In this document: positions 42,423 to 51,737 of the stretch, one piece after another
Layout: the number at the start of each line of letters is the position of its first letter
Numbering within the stretch: the stretch's first letter is position 1
Assembly: GCA_000421065.1 (NCBI GenBank)
Contig: ATWD01000003.1
Location: 62,001 to 126,000 of the forward strand
Direction: 5' to 3'
DNA: 64,000 nucleotides
From: Acidobacteriaceae bacterium TAA 166
GTDB lineage: Bacteria > Acidobacteriota > Terriglobia > Terriglobales > Acidobacteriaceae
Notes under the pieces: model-generated
Seen by the model: only the letters and a program-made list of their open reading frames with translations
The model's database searches: none
What the model was told of the DNA's origin: nothing
Made by a program: the position numbers and the translations under genes

Positions 42423-45422
42423 ATGTCTCTCTTTGATTCCGTGGTTTGCGGATCACGCCGGTTCCCCAAACTGACCTTACTTCTTGTTCTCTTGGCTGTT
42501 GCCAAAGTCTCTTTCGCGCAGTCGATTACGACGGCGAATCTCGGTGCGAACCAGGTGACGCTGCATTTGACGGCTCCTAATGCCGGAAAGGGCTACTTTA
42601 CCCTGCTGCAGGGAGACGCCGCATGCGGAAGCGCAACGCAAACGGTTGCCGGAACGAACAGTGCCGGAACTGCAGTCGTTCACGGCTCTCTGACGCTGGC
42701 AGCCGGCACCGCCGGAGAGTATACGGTACGCAATCTGCTAGGCAGTACCGCCTACAGCGTTTGCTTCACGCCGGACGGCACGACAACACCCATTATCCAA
42801 AGCTTTACAACAATCGATGCAGCCAGTCTTTCCCCAGCCTCCTGGGCCTCAGTTGGCCCTGCCACCGCGTTCACTGCGAATTTGGGTGCTCCTTCGCTTG
42901 CTTTTTCGCCGGATGGCTCTCTCTACATGGCTTTTGGGGATCAAAGCAACGGCAACAAGCTGTCGGTGATGAAGTTTGATGGGACTCAGTGGACAGCCGT
43001 AGGCAAAACGGATTTCTCCGCGGGAGCGAACGGAGTAAGCGGCGGTGTGTCCATAGCGTTCGCTCCGGATGGTACGCCTTATGTGGCCTATCTGGATGAA
43101 GATGAATCCTTCAACTACGCGGTGACCGTAGTGAAGTTTAGCGGCTCAGGCTGGACACTGGTTGGCAGCGGAGCTATATCTCCTAACGGCAATACCCCAA
43201 CAATGTCTTTTTCTCCCAATGGCACCCCCTATGTCTCGTACTCTGACGCCGGAAATAACTACAGAGCTACCGTGATGAAGTTCGACGGTAGTGCATGGAC
43301 GGCTGTAGGCGGCGCAGGCTTCACTTCCGCAAGAGCGGACTCCTTGAGCATGGCATTCTCGCTGGATGGGAGCCCCTATGTGGCCTATGCGGATGAAGGC
43401 AACAATAACAAGGCGACGGTAATGAAGTTTGACGGGACTCGGTGGACGGTCGTAGGGAGTGCGGGGTTATCGACCTCGACTGCCTTATCGACGACAGTAC
43501 GATCCGCTCCGGATGGAACACCGTATGTTGCCTTTGGTGATGGAGGGAACAGCAATAAGGCAAGTGTATTGAAGTTTGACGGTAGCGCGTGGACGCCTGT
43601 GGGCACGACCGCGTTCACCCCGGGAAGTGCGCAGTCCCTTCTGTTGGCATTCGATCCAGATGGTGCGCCGAGCGTCTTCTTTGTCGACGGCAGCAGAAGC
43701 AGCAAAGTAACGGCAATGCGGTATGACGGCAGCGCGTGGGAAATACTCGGTAGCCCAGGTTTTTCGACTGGATTTTCGTTTTCCACGGCGCTGGCATTCT
43801 CTCCCAAGGGAGTGCCTTACGTTGTCTATGATAGCGGCGGACACGGATCGGTCATGAGCCTTCAACCTGCGACGACGCCCTCCGCAGTGACAGAGCCTGC
43901 AAGCGCGATTACTTCATCGAGTGCAACACTGAATGGCACAGTCAACGACAACGGCCTCGCAACCACTGTCACCTTCGATTACGGCACAACCCCAAGCTAT
44001 GGAACTAGCGTTGCAGCCACGACCGGTGGCACCATCGCAGCAGGAGCGGGAAGCACGTTGGCATCGGTCGATCTGACTGGCCTCGAATCCAACACGACCT
44101 ATCACTTCCGGGTCAATGCGACAGGGAACGGATATACGGTCAATGGCAGCGATGCCACGTTTACGACGGACAAGTTGACTCCGTCCGTCACAACCTGGCC
44201 TACGGCTTCCACGATTACTTATGGCCAACCGCTTACAGCCTCTGTTCTCACCGGAGGAGCCGCATCAATCGCCGGCACCTTTGCATGGACAACCGGAACT
44301 ACAGTCCCTGCGGCCGGTACAGCAAGCTCTTCCGTCACATTTTCTCCAGCTGATACCGCAACCTACGCCACTATCTCCAACACGGTGAGCCTCGTCGTCA
44401 ACAAGGCGACTCCGACGGTGAGTGCATGGCCGACGGCTTCGTCGATCACCACAGGGCAGACGCTTGCCTCCTCGACGTTGACCGGGGGAACGGCGTCGGT
44501 TGCGGGCACATTCGCCTGGGCGACACCATCCACGACCGTAACCGGCAGTGGGAGCTTCCCGGTGGTCTTTACACCCACCGACTCCACGGACTATGAATCG
44601 GTCACCGGATCGGTGAGTGTCTCAGCGTCCCATTTGACTCCAGCGATCACGCTGACTTCGAGCGTAAACCCCTCGCTATCACAAAATCCAGCCGTGCTCA
44701 CAGCAGCTTTGTCAGCCACCGGCGCGACGCCGACCGGGACCGTGAGCCTTCTGGACGGCAACACGACTCTGGGGACGCAGACCTTGGCAAACGGAAGGGC
44801 TATCTTCAGCCTGTCCTCGTTGACACCAGGAACGCATTCCATCACGGCCGTCTATTCGGGAGACACGACCTTCGCGTCGGCGACCAGTGCTCCTGTCTCT
44901 CAGGTGGTGGCGGATTTCACCTTCGCCTTGTCCTCCAACACTGGCAGTTCCCAGACGATAGCGGTGGGTGGAACAGCAAAATATACGTTCTCACTTGCTC
45001 CGGCTGGCACGCCGACATTCCCGGATGCAATCCAGTTGAGCGTATCGGGTCTGCCTAGCGGAGCAACCTATTCGTTGACACCGACCACAATCGCCTCTGG
45101 GGCCGCCACGACGGATGTCACCCTGTCGGTTACGATTCCGAACAAGACGGCGATGTCGAGCATCGCCAAGCTCGCCCCAATCGCAATGGGAATGCTGCTA
45201 TTGCCCTTCTCGGGTCTGATACGGCGGAAAGGACGAGGAATGGCCAAGCTGACAGCCATGCTTCTCGTATTTGGAGGAATTGTAGGATTGACGGGCTGTG
45301 GCGGCGGATCTTCCCCTAACTCCTCCACGGATACCGGGACTCCGCAGGCCTACACTCTCACCATTGCGGGGTCATCGGGGACGCTGCAACATTCCACCAC
45401 TGTCACCCTCACCGTACAGTAA
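42423..45422 (+). CDS. Secreted seven-repeat beta-propeller protein with Ig-like domains and C-terminal LTGC tail
   Basis: A 999-aa exported protein with AGGAGG before the ATG. After the signal peptide (LTLLLVLLAVAKVSFAQ) comes a short Ig-like module, then seven repeats of about 48-50 residues built on FSPDGxPYVAYxDxGNxxKATVMKFDGSxWTxVG, probably one propeller (about residues 150-480). A fibronectin-like domain (SATLNGTVNDNGLATTVTFD), two MBG-like repeats (PSVTTWPTASTITYGQPLTA and PTVSAWPTASSITTGQTLAS) and an Ig-like 3 domain (LTPGTHSITAVYSGDTTFAS) follow. The C-terminus again has hydrophobic helix, RRKGRG, second helix, LTGC (Cys959), Gly/Ser linker and a final beta strand. It follows its sister gene by 97 bases. 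Surface display is inferred. Confidence 0.82.
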   Translation: MSLFDSVVCGSRRFPKLTLLLVLLAVAKVSFAQSITTANLGANQVTLHLTAPNAGKGYFTLLQGDAACGSATQTVAGTNSAGTAVVHGSLTLAAGTAGEYTVRNLLGSTAYSVCFTPDGTTTPIIQSFTTIDAASLSPASWASVGPATAFTANLGAPSLAFSPDGSLYMAFGDQSNGNKLSVMKFDGTQWTAVGKTDFSAGANGVSGGVSIAFAPDGTPYVAYLDEDESFNYAVTVVKFSGSGWTLVGSGAISPNGNTPTMSFSPNGTPYVSYSDAGNNYRATVMKFDGSAWTAVGGAGFTSARADSLSMAFSLDGSPYVAYADEGNNNKATVMKFDGTRWTVVGSAGLSTSTALSTTVRSAPDGTPYVAFGDGGNSNKASVLKFDGSAWTPVGTTAFTPGSAQSLLLAFDPDGAPSVFFVDGSRSSKVTAMRYDGSAWEILGSPGFSTGFSFSTALAFSPKGVPYVVYDSGGHGSVMSLQPATTPSAVTEPASAITSSSATLNGTVNDNGLATTVTFDYGTTPSYGTSVAATTGGTIAAGAGSTLASVDLTGLESNTTYHFRVNATGNGYTVNGSDATFTTDKLTPSVTTWPTASTITYGQPLTASVLTGGAASIAGTFAWTTGTTVPAAGTASSSVTFSPADTATYATISNTVSLVVNKATPTVSAWPTASSITTGQTLASSTLTGGTASVAGTFAWATPSTTVTGSGSFPVVFTPTDSTDYESVTGSVSVSASHLTPAITLTSSVNPSLSQNPAVLTAALSATGATPTGTVSLLDGNTTLGTQTLANGRAIFSLSSLTPGTHSITAVYSGDTTFASATSAPVSQVVADFTFALSSNTGSSQTIAVGGTAKYTFSLAPAGTPTFPDAIQLSVSGLPSGATYSLTPTTIASGAATTDVTLSVTIPNKTAMSSIAKLAPIAMGMLLLPFSGLIRRKGRGMAKLTAMLLVFGGIVGLTGCGGGSSPNSSTDTGTPQAYTLTIAGSSGTLQHSTTVTLTVQ

Positions 45423-45455
45423 CTGTTCACAGGATTCGAGTGATGATCGACCACC

Positions 45456-45489
45456 AAAGAAGGGCAGGCCTTGAGCCTGCCTTTCTTTG
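45456..45489 (+). terminator. Rho-independent terminator
   Basis: AAAGAAGGGCAGGC / GCCTGCCTTTCTTT, a 14-bp stem with one G-T pair and a 5-base loop, 34 bases after the second propeller gene. The right arm is itself T-rich. Confidence 0.8.
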
Positions 45490-45551
45490 CCTTAGAAAAT
45501 CCGTTGCAAGAGCACTTGAGATGCCCCTCGATTAAAGAAAGTGAGAAAGAG

Positions 45552-45818
45552 ATGAGTGCGGGATTCCGGTTTGGTCTTGGATTTGTTGGAGCTTGTGGGG
45601 TATGCACGCTCCTGTTCGTCAGCGTAATCCTCGTCTCCATATGGATCGGTGATCACGTCAGGAAGCATCGCCGGGGCCGCACTGGAAAGATGAAGGTCTA
45701 TGGAGGGCCACGCTCCTACAGGGCAGTGCTTCAATCTAACTATATTTGGCCAGTCCTGGCGGCCCCTCTCGCAGAGGGTGAGGATAGGTCAGGATCATCC
45801 CGCACGCCATCCGAGTGA
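45552..45818 (+). CDS. Small putative membrane protein (88 aa)
   Basis: ATG at 45552 with GAGAAAGAG upstream begins an 88-residue frame. It has one clear transmembrane helix (GLGFVGACGVCTLLFVSVIL, about 7-30) and a basic segment (HVRKHRRGRTGK). The last 40 residues look non-coding in style. It lies beyond a terminator and is convergent with the ECF sigma gene. No family recognised. Confidence 0.35.
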   Translation: MSAGFRFGLGFVGACGVCTLLFVSVILVSIWIGDHVRKHRRGRTGKMKVYGGPRSYRAVLQSNYIWPVLAAPLAEGEDRSGSSRTPSE

Positions 45819-45834
45819 GGCGGCGACGCTCGGT

Positions 45835-46359
45835 CTAGCTTCGCGCTCCCTCTGGATTCTTTGTCCTCAACTCCGTCTGAAGAGTGAGCAGGGCACGCAT
45901 CATGTGCTCATAGACCGTCTGCCTGGAAATATTGAGCTGCCTGCCAATTTCTGCATAGGATAACCCTTCCACGCGCGCGAGCAGAAACACAGCGCGAGAG
46001 CGGGGCGGCATCAGTTTCAAAGCCGCCTCAACACGCCGTAGTTCTTCACAGACCAGAAACTGCCGTTCGATATGTGCCTTGGGGTCGGGGAGCAAGCGAA
46101 GATCAACTTCGTCGAGTGCTATCTCGTTTGCCTGGGTACGGGTCCGCCCCTGGTCTGTCATCAAGTTGCGGGCAACCCGATGAAGATACGCGCGTACATT
46201 TTGAACCGTCCCCGACGCGATCGCAGACATCGACCGCGTCCAGGTCTCCTGCACGATATCTTCCGCTTCATGCCGGATTTCCAATCGGCCGCGCACAAAC
46301 GCAAGCAAAGGCAGATAGTGCTGCTCTATGAGAGCTTCGACCTCGAGATCATTCACCAT
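45835..46359 (-). CDS. fecI: FecI-like ECF sigma factor
   Basis: A 174-aa ECF sigma factor. Region 2 reads LIEQHYLPLLAFVRGRLEIR, then EDIVQETWTRS and VRAYLHRVARNLMTDQGRTR. Region 4 reads LMPPRSRAVFLLARVEGLSY, then AEIGRQLNISRQTVYEHMMR. The short size and wording are those of iron-starvation (FecI) sigma factors. The frame is open to 46509, but ATG at 46359 gives the family's normal length and N-terminus. It is the likely partner of FecR at 38720-39742, although two secreted-protein genes on the other strand lie between them. Confidence 0.82.
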   Translation of the reverse strand: MVNDLEVEALIEQHYLPLLAFVRGRLEIRHEAEDIVQETWTRSMSAIASGTVQNVRAYLHRVARNLMTDQGRTRTQANEIALDEVDLRLLPDPKAHIERQFLVCEELRRVEAALKLMPPRSRAVFLLARVEGLSYAEIGRQLNISRQTVYEHMMRALLTLQTELRTKNPEGARS

Positions 46360-46826
46360 GAGCCGACCTGGCAGGAACAACAGCTTCAGACATACGAAAC
46401 GCTCCACGTCGGCTGTGCTCATGCATGCAGGCCAGCCTTGCTGAATCGATCTCAGGTCATATTCCTCGCTTCGCCAAAAGACTGGGAATACAACCTCTGT
46501 TGATTGCACAGCGGCACGTCAAGACTGATAGCAATCCGGTCAGCATTCCGGAACAGTCCTTAATATCCGCTTGACCAAAATATACGACCAAAGTAGTCTC
46601 CATTCAAGAGCAGCGCGATTAAAAGCATCAAGATCACTTGTTCTCGCTTGATTCGCTGCGAAGTACGGGAGCACTTTTCGAGTAATGCGATCGAATCAGG
46701 ACATAGCTTGTGGATGGGTTCACCGCCTGTCAAGAATTGCCCAGACTCTTGTAGGCATTCGAATCAGCTCCGGTTCAGCGGAACGCCAGGGTTCAGCTCG
46801 CCGTTGTTCTGCTTGCTCAGGTTCTG

Positions 46827-47867
46827 ATGAAGGAGAGCCAGATCGCCATGATTGAGTTGCGATCCCATTCCGCGCAAGCGTACATCGATGCCATCACAAG
46901 GATGGGCGGCGTTCTCGACGATCACACACAATGGCGCCGTATGAAACTTCCTGGTCATCTCGGCACAGGAGTGTGGGAACACTATCCCTTGCAAAAGGGC
47001 CTGGAACTCACAATCAGCCGATATCACTTTGATCGGGCGGTTCGCGTGGAATATAGTCCCGACCAGCCGCTGTTCTGCTTCGGTTGCCTCCTGAAAGGAG
47101 GGTTTGAGCTGCAAGGGCAGGACGTACGGTCTTCCACATCGCTGCGGCAGGGGCAGGGAATGAATATGTGGGCAAGCGAAGGGCATTATTCCTTCCTGTT
47201 GGGTCCGAAGCATTATGTAGGAGTGGAGTTGATCGTTGATGGAGAACTGCTTGTCGAGAAACTGGGACGAGCCGGACTGCTTCCATCCGATCTTGAGAGG
47301 ATCGTCACACGCAGCTCCTTCCCTGACCACGTGAACACGAATCTCCTGTCTCCTCTTGCGTATCAGGCAAGCTGCTCTATCCTGTCGGCGTCCGCTGAAG
47401 ATCCCTTTTGCACACTTCTGTTTGAGTCATGTGCGTTAACTATCCTGAGGGAGCAATTGCTTTCCATGGGCCATCGCACAGAACTGTCGCGCCCACTGAG
47501 TCGGCGGGAGGCCGACTGTGTGCATGCCGTGCGTGAGATTCTCTTGCGTCACCCCGAACGTTCCCCGTCCCTGGGTGAGCTGGCCAGTCAGGTCGGCACG
47601 AATGAGTTCAGCCTCACCCGAGGATTCCGTCTGCAGTTCGGTCTGAGCATCTATGGGTTTCTCCGAAAACATAGGATGGAGATTGCCGATCAACTGCTGG
47701 CCGAAGGTCAATACAGTGTCACCGAGGTTGCTAACGCGGTGGGCTATCGAAGCCTGGGGCGTTTCGCAGCTGCATTTCAGCGTCAGTTCGGAGTTACACC
47801 CAAGCGGCATCAGTTGGCCTTGCGCTATCGGAAGTCTGGACAACTTGATATGCACCTCGAAAATTAA
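46827..47867 (+). CDS. PchR-like AraC-family regulator
   Basis: A 346-aa regulator with an N-terminal sensor of about 220 residues (ELTISRYHFDRAVRVEYSPD, LFCFGCLLKGGFELQGQDVR, MNMWASEGHYSFLLGPKHYV) and a C-terminal AraC double HTH (SLGELASQVGTNEFSLTRGF, SVTEVANAVGYRSLGRFAAA, FGVTPKRHQLALR). The sensor style is that of PchR, which activates siderophore receptor genes on binding a ferric siderophore. It lies directly upstream of a FyuA-like receptor gene, as pchR lies beside fptA. An in-frame ATG at 46848 after AAGGAG is an alternative start. Confidence 0.85.
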   Translation: MKESQIAMIELRSHSAQAYIDAITRMGGVLDDHTQWRRMKLPGHLGTGVWEHYPLQKGLELTISRYHFDRAVRVEYSPDQPLFCFGCLLKGGFELQGQDVRSSTSLRQGQGMNMWASEGHYSFLLGPKHYVGVELIVDGELLVEKLGRAGLLPSDLERIVTRSSFPDHVNTNLLSPLAYQASCSILSASAEDPFCTLLFESCALTILREQLLSMGHRTELSRPLSRREADCVHAVREILLRHPERSPSLGELASQVGTNEFSLTRGFRLQFGLSIYGFLRKHRMEIADQLLAEGQYSVTEVANAVGYRSLGRFAAAFQRQFGVTPKRHQLALRYRKSGQLDMHLEN

Positions 47868-48177
47868 TTTTGGCTCCGCACGTTTCCCCTCTCGCGCGGC
47901 ACAAATTCTCAGCCGCCGCTGACTATCATTTTTATAAACGCTTCTGAGTTTTCTCTCGCTCGGCAATGCCGCTGCTTAGTTGACTCCTGTTTCCTTGTCA
48001 GGAGCAGCCTGCAGTCCTGCATTGGGATCAGCAGAGATTCAGACGTTCTATGTACGGACCTCTCGGCTGTCTTTTGGCGAAGCGCTGTGTGGTTCGGAGA
48101 TCGATAGGCCGTGGTCGGGGACAACTCTGTTTGAACACAGGAGGTCAGCGCCACATAACAACAGAAAGGCACGTTGA

Positions 48178-50568
48178 ATGCGCTTGACGCCTCTTACAAT
48201 CCTCTCCAGGCTTCTTCTCTCTATCTGCTTTAGCACCGTTCTTTTTGCTCAGAATCTCACAGCGGGTAGCTCTCTCACGGGCGTTGTGACTGACCTTACG
48301 GAGCACGCCCTCTCGGGCGTGCAGATCTTTGCAACGGCTTCTGACGGAAGGAGCTATCGGGCGACAAGCGATGCTGATGGCAACTACCGCTTTCCAAGCC
48401 TGCCGGAAGGAAGCTATCAACTGAAGGCGACATTAGGTGGATTCTCACCCCAGCAAAAGAATGCAACCATCAATGCGAACGGCACGATCACCGTGAACTT
48501 CGATCTTGCGCTGGCGCCACTTGAAACCAACGTCACTGTCACATCGGGAATGCACGAGGAAACTCTCGGGGAGATGCCAACCACCGCTGATGTATTGACT
48601 TCGAACACAGTTGAGCAATATGGCATCCAGCAACTCGATGATCTGAATGGACGCGTCTCGAACTATCTTCTTTCGAGCACCGGCAATCGCGCGGTCTTCA
48701 CCTTTTTGTCGATGCGCGGATATGTGAGCAACGACAACTCTGTCGATCCATCTACAGCCATTTATGTCGATGGCGTTCCAGTCGGCGACTTCTTCTCTCT
48801 CGACCAGAAACTCCTGGATGTGGATCGAATTGAAGTTCTGAAAGGCCCCCAGGGGACGCTCTATGGAGCCAATAGTGCTGCAGGCCTGATCAATGTGGTG
48901 ACCAAGGAACCTGGCAATACCTTCCGCGGATCGGTTGGCGGCATGTATGGCGGATACAACGGCTATGAATCGAATTTCTCTTTTTCAGGGCCAATCGTTC
49001 CGGCAAAGCTATTTATTGGCGCCGCGGGGTCGATTGATGGACGAGATGGCTTCGTACGCGGATACACGTCGGGCAAGAAGTTCAACGACCAGTTCAGCTA
49101 TGCAGGCAGGGTGCGTCTGGACTGGGTTCCTGCACGTCAGTGGCGCGTCAGTGTTGTCCAGAGTGGGGGGCATGTCGAAGACGGCGGCGGCTATGTCCTG
49201 CTCCCAACGTATCTTTCAGGCTATAACGAGCTTCCATTCTTGACGCACCCCATTGGCAAATATGAGGAGGCGATGGATATTGACGGTGCCGGACACTCGG
49301 GGACGAATACGGAATCGGTCCAGGCAAACTATTTTGGGTCGCACTTCGACTTCGTCAACACCGCTTCACGTCGTGAGAACAGTGTTGCCTATACCTCCGA
49401 CGCGGACTTCTCTCCCTTGCGGGAGTACGGATACGATGATCGTTTTGCCGTCCGCTCATGGAATGAAGAGGCTCGTATCCAGTCGACGGAAGGGAAGAAA
49501 CATCTCATCTGGGTGGCCGGGTACTCCTTTGGGAATGATGATCGCGCGAATCCCGTCAGCACACCTTTGCTACCCGATAATGCCTTTGGGTATCCGGTGC
49601 AAAACTACTCCTATGGAGACCCGCGCCTCCATACCCGGCGCTCTGCGATCTTTGGACAGATCACCGCACGGTTTTTCGACGAGAAGCTTGGGCTGACGGG
49701 TGGGTTCCGTTCCGAGTGGCTCGATCGCGATATGCACCGGGAGATCAATGATTTTGGTCCGGCCTTCGATGGCTCGATCAGCGAATGGCAAGCACTTCCG
49801 AAGTTCAGTGCCGACTATCGGCTTCTGCCCAATGCTCTTGTCTACTACACCCTCGCCGAAGGATGGGTTCCTGGTGGGTTGAATCTGTTTGCGACCACGG
49901 CAGACCTCATCCCATACCGCAAGGAGACAACTCTCTCGAACGAGTTGGGAATGAAATCGACCTGGTTCAATGGTAGAGCGGCCCTGAACGTCTCGCTCTT
50001 CCATACAGGAGTGAAGGACTTCCAGGACACGATCTTCCTGAATCCGACTACATCCAACTACGGAAATGCAGCAAGGGCAACCATCAAGGGCGCCGAGATC
50101 GAGGCCGAGGTGCACCCGGTCCGTCAACTGATACTGAATGGAACCGCGGGTGTAACCGACGCTCGCTTCGATGACTATGTCTACAACGCCGCTACCGGTG
50201 TAACTCTTGATGGCGAGCGTATCCATTCCGCTCCCAGCCACACCTCTGCATTCACGGCACGGTACGTCTTTCTGCGGAACTACTTTCTAAATGCGGAAGT
50301 GCAGGAGACGGGTGCCCACTTCGAATACACCATTGATGAGACAGGGGGAGTACAGCCGACCCGATTCGGCGGGTACGCGGTCGAGAATCTGCAGGCTGGC
50401 TATGACAAGGGACGGTGGAGCGTTCTCGTCTTCGCGAACAATGTCGCGGATCGACGCTACTTCCCGATCACGTTTGTGGGAATCACCAGCGGGACAAGCT
50501 ACACAAGCGGTTTGGGAGTTCCGGGAGTTCCTCGACAGGTCGGTTTCCGCACGAACTTCCACTTCTAA
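48178..50568 (+). CDS. TonB-dependent siderophore receptor (FyuA-like) with N-terminal CarboxypepD_reg domain
   Basis: A 796-aa outer-membrane receptor. The signal peptide (RLLLSICFSTVLFAQ) and a CarboxypepD_reg-like domain (about 28-120: GVVTDLTEHALSGVQIFATA, DADGNYRFPSLPEGSYQL) precede a classical plug (STAIYVDGVPVGDFFSLDQK, DRIEVLKGPQGTLYGANSAA, GLINVVTKEP) and a barrel ending VGFRTNFHF. The plug wording and the VYYTLAEGWVPGGLNLFATT barrel segment are those of yersiniabactin/pesticin-receptor-like proteins. It is shorter than the Oar-like receptors in this window. It follows the PchR-like activator and precedes two small secreted/membrane proteins. Confidence 0.87.
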   Translation: MRLTPLTILSRLLLSICFSTVLFAQNLTAGSSLTGVVTDLTEHALSGVQIFATASDGRSYRATSDADGNYRFPSLPEGSYQLKATLGGFSPQQKNATINANGTITVNFDLALAPLETNVTVTSGMHEETLGEMPTTADVLTSNTVEQYGIQQLDDLNGRVSNYLLSSTGNRAVFTFLSMRGYVSNDNSVDPSTAIYVDGVPVGDFFSLDQKLLDVDRIEVLKGPQGTLYGANSAAGLINVVTKEPGNTFRGSVGGMYGGYNGYESNFSFSGPIVPAKLFIGAAGSIDGRDGFVRGYTSGKKFNDQFSYAGRVRLDWVPARQWRVSVVQSGGHVEDGGGYVLLPTYLSGYNELPFLTHPIGKYEEAMDIDGAGHSGTNTESVQANYFGSHFDFVNTASRRENSVAYTSDADFSPLREYGYDDRFAVRSWNEEARIQSTEGKKHLIWVAGYSFGNDDRANPVSTPLLPDNAFGYPVQNYSYGDPRLHTRRSAIFGQITARFFDEKLGLTGGFRSEWLDRDMHREINDFGPAFDGSISEWQALPKFSADYRLLPNALVYYTLAEGWVPGGLNLFATTADLIPYRKETTLSNELGMKSTWFNGRAALNVSLFHTGVKDFQDTIFLNPTTSNYGNAARATIKGAEIEAEVHPVRQLILNGTAGVTDARFDDYVYNAATGVTLDGERIHSAPSHTSAFTARYVFLRNYFLNAEVQETGAHFEYTIDETGGVQPTRFGGYAVENLQAGYDKGRWSVLVFANNVADRRYFPITFVGITSGTSYTSGLGVPGVPRQVGFRTNFHF

Positions 50569-50598
50569 GCAGCGAGATCCATAAGAAAGGAAATCAAC

Positions 50599-51135
50599 AT
50601 GAAAAGACTGCATGTACGAGCCGCCTTACTTCTGGCTCTGGCGATGGGGGCCATGAGCCACACCGCATCTTCGGCAAGCCCATCGAGCCTACGAAAACTG
50701 ATGGAACAGCAATATCGGAAAATGGATCAGGCCGCAGCCCGCCTCGACCTCAAGGGGTATACGAGCTACGCCGCGTCCGATATCGTCGGGGCCGATGAGG
50801 GAGAAACTTTTACGGGGACTGAGCAGTTTGCGAAACATCTCTCCGAGGATTTCGATGCGACGAAGAAGATGTATGTTTTCACCTCGAAGATCAGCCACCT
50901 CTCAGGTGTCGATGACCTCGTCAAAGTTGATCTCACCACGCACATGGTATGTGATTCGGCTGATCCCGAAGGGAAGTACGGCCCGAAAGGCGCTGTACAT
51001 CGTTTCGATATCGAGATGATGTTCCACCATGAGTGGCGGCGCATGTCGAACCGATGGCTCATAACTCGATTCGATACCGTAGGCTTTTCCGGAACCATGG
51101 ATGGTCAGGCAATTCCGCAGCCGGAACCAAAATAG
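50599..51135 (+). CDS. Secreted SnoaL/NTF2-like protein
   Basis: A 178-aa exported protein (signal peptide AALLLALAMGAMSHTASSA) with the single-domain cone fold of NTF2/SnoaL proteins. An N-terminal helix (LRKLMEQQYRKMDQAAARLD) is followed by KGYTSYAASDIVGADEGETF, the TGTEQFAKHLSEDFDATKKM helix and late strands ending WLITRFDTVGFSG. AAAGGAAA precedes the ATG. It follows the siderophore receptor by 30 bases and abuts the membrane protein gene, so the three are likely cotranscribed. Catalytic or binding role unknown. Confidence 0.75.
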   Translation: MKRLHVRAALLLALAMGAMSHTASSASPSSLRKLMEQQYRKMDQAAARLDLKGYTSYAASDIVGADEGETFTGTEQFAKHLSEDFDATKKMYVFTSKISHLSGVDDLVKVDLTTHMVCDSADPEGKYGPKGAVHRFDIEMMFHHEWRRMSNRWLITRFDTVGFSGTMDGQAIPQPEPK

Positions 51136-51137
51136 AA

Positions 51138-51653
51138 ATGGTCTTCCGGTCAAGGTACGATTTGAGACAAGCAGATCGCCATCCACCGCGTGCAGCACTT
51201 CGCTCAAGCCTACTTCGGCTCAATCGGTCTATCGCGTGGATCTGGTTCGTTGCAATGGGTGTCATCACCTTCGTGAGCGTCCGTCGACACGAACCTCTTG
51301 CCGGGATGCTCGCGGGGGTTGCGATCCTGGTCCGTGCCTATCTGTTCTGCCACGCCGGGATCGCACTCTGGGCCTACCAGCTGCCGCGTCCGCGTTTCAG
51401 CCGGTTTCACTTCGTCCTTTACAGCGGCTACTTGATCCTGCTCCTTACGCTGCTTGGCTTTGCTGCGAATGGCTCCTGGCAACTGCTCCTCGAGAGAGCG
51501 ACGTGGCTCGTCATGATCGCGCATCTCGCTCTCGTTAGTTGGAGCGTTGGATGCCGATACGGTCTTCCGAACAATCTCAAAGTCGTCTCTGTTAGCGCAA
51601 TGATTGTTCTATCGGGGTATCTGGCACTCATTTCACTTTCCGGCAGAGATTAA
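51138..51653 (+). CDS. Small multi-pass membrane protein
   Basis: A 171-aa integral membrane protein starting two bases after the SnoaL-like stop. A 35-residue basic N-terminus is followed by four to five hydrophobic helices (SIAWIWFVAMGVITFVSV, AGMLAGVAILVRAYLFCHAG, YSGYLILLLTLLGFA, ATWLVMIAHLALVSWSVG, VSVSAMIVLSGYLALISL). The tight junction argues for translational coupling. I recognise no family. Its place after a siderophore receptor suggests an iron-related inner-membrane role. Confidence 0.65.
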   Translation: MVFRSRYDLRQADRHPPRAALRSSLLRLNRSIAWIWFVAMGVITFVSVRRHEPLAGMLAGVAILVRAYLFCHAGIALWAYQLPRPRFSRFHFVLYSGYLILLLTLLGFAANGSWQLLLERATWLVMIAHLALVSWSVGCRYGLPNNLKVVSVSAMIVLSGYLALISLSGRD

Positions 51654-51737
51654 CGATCGCACGGGAGAGATTCCAGGTGCTGTAGCGCATGACGAATGTC
51701 CCGTTTGGTCCAGAACTCCAAGAGTACTCGGGAAGCG

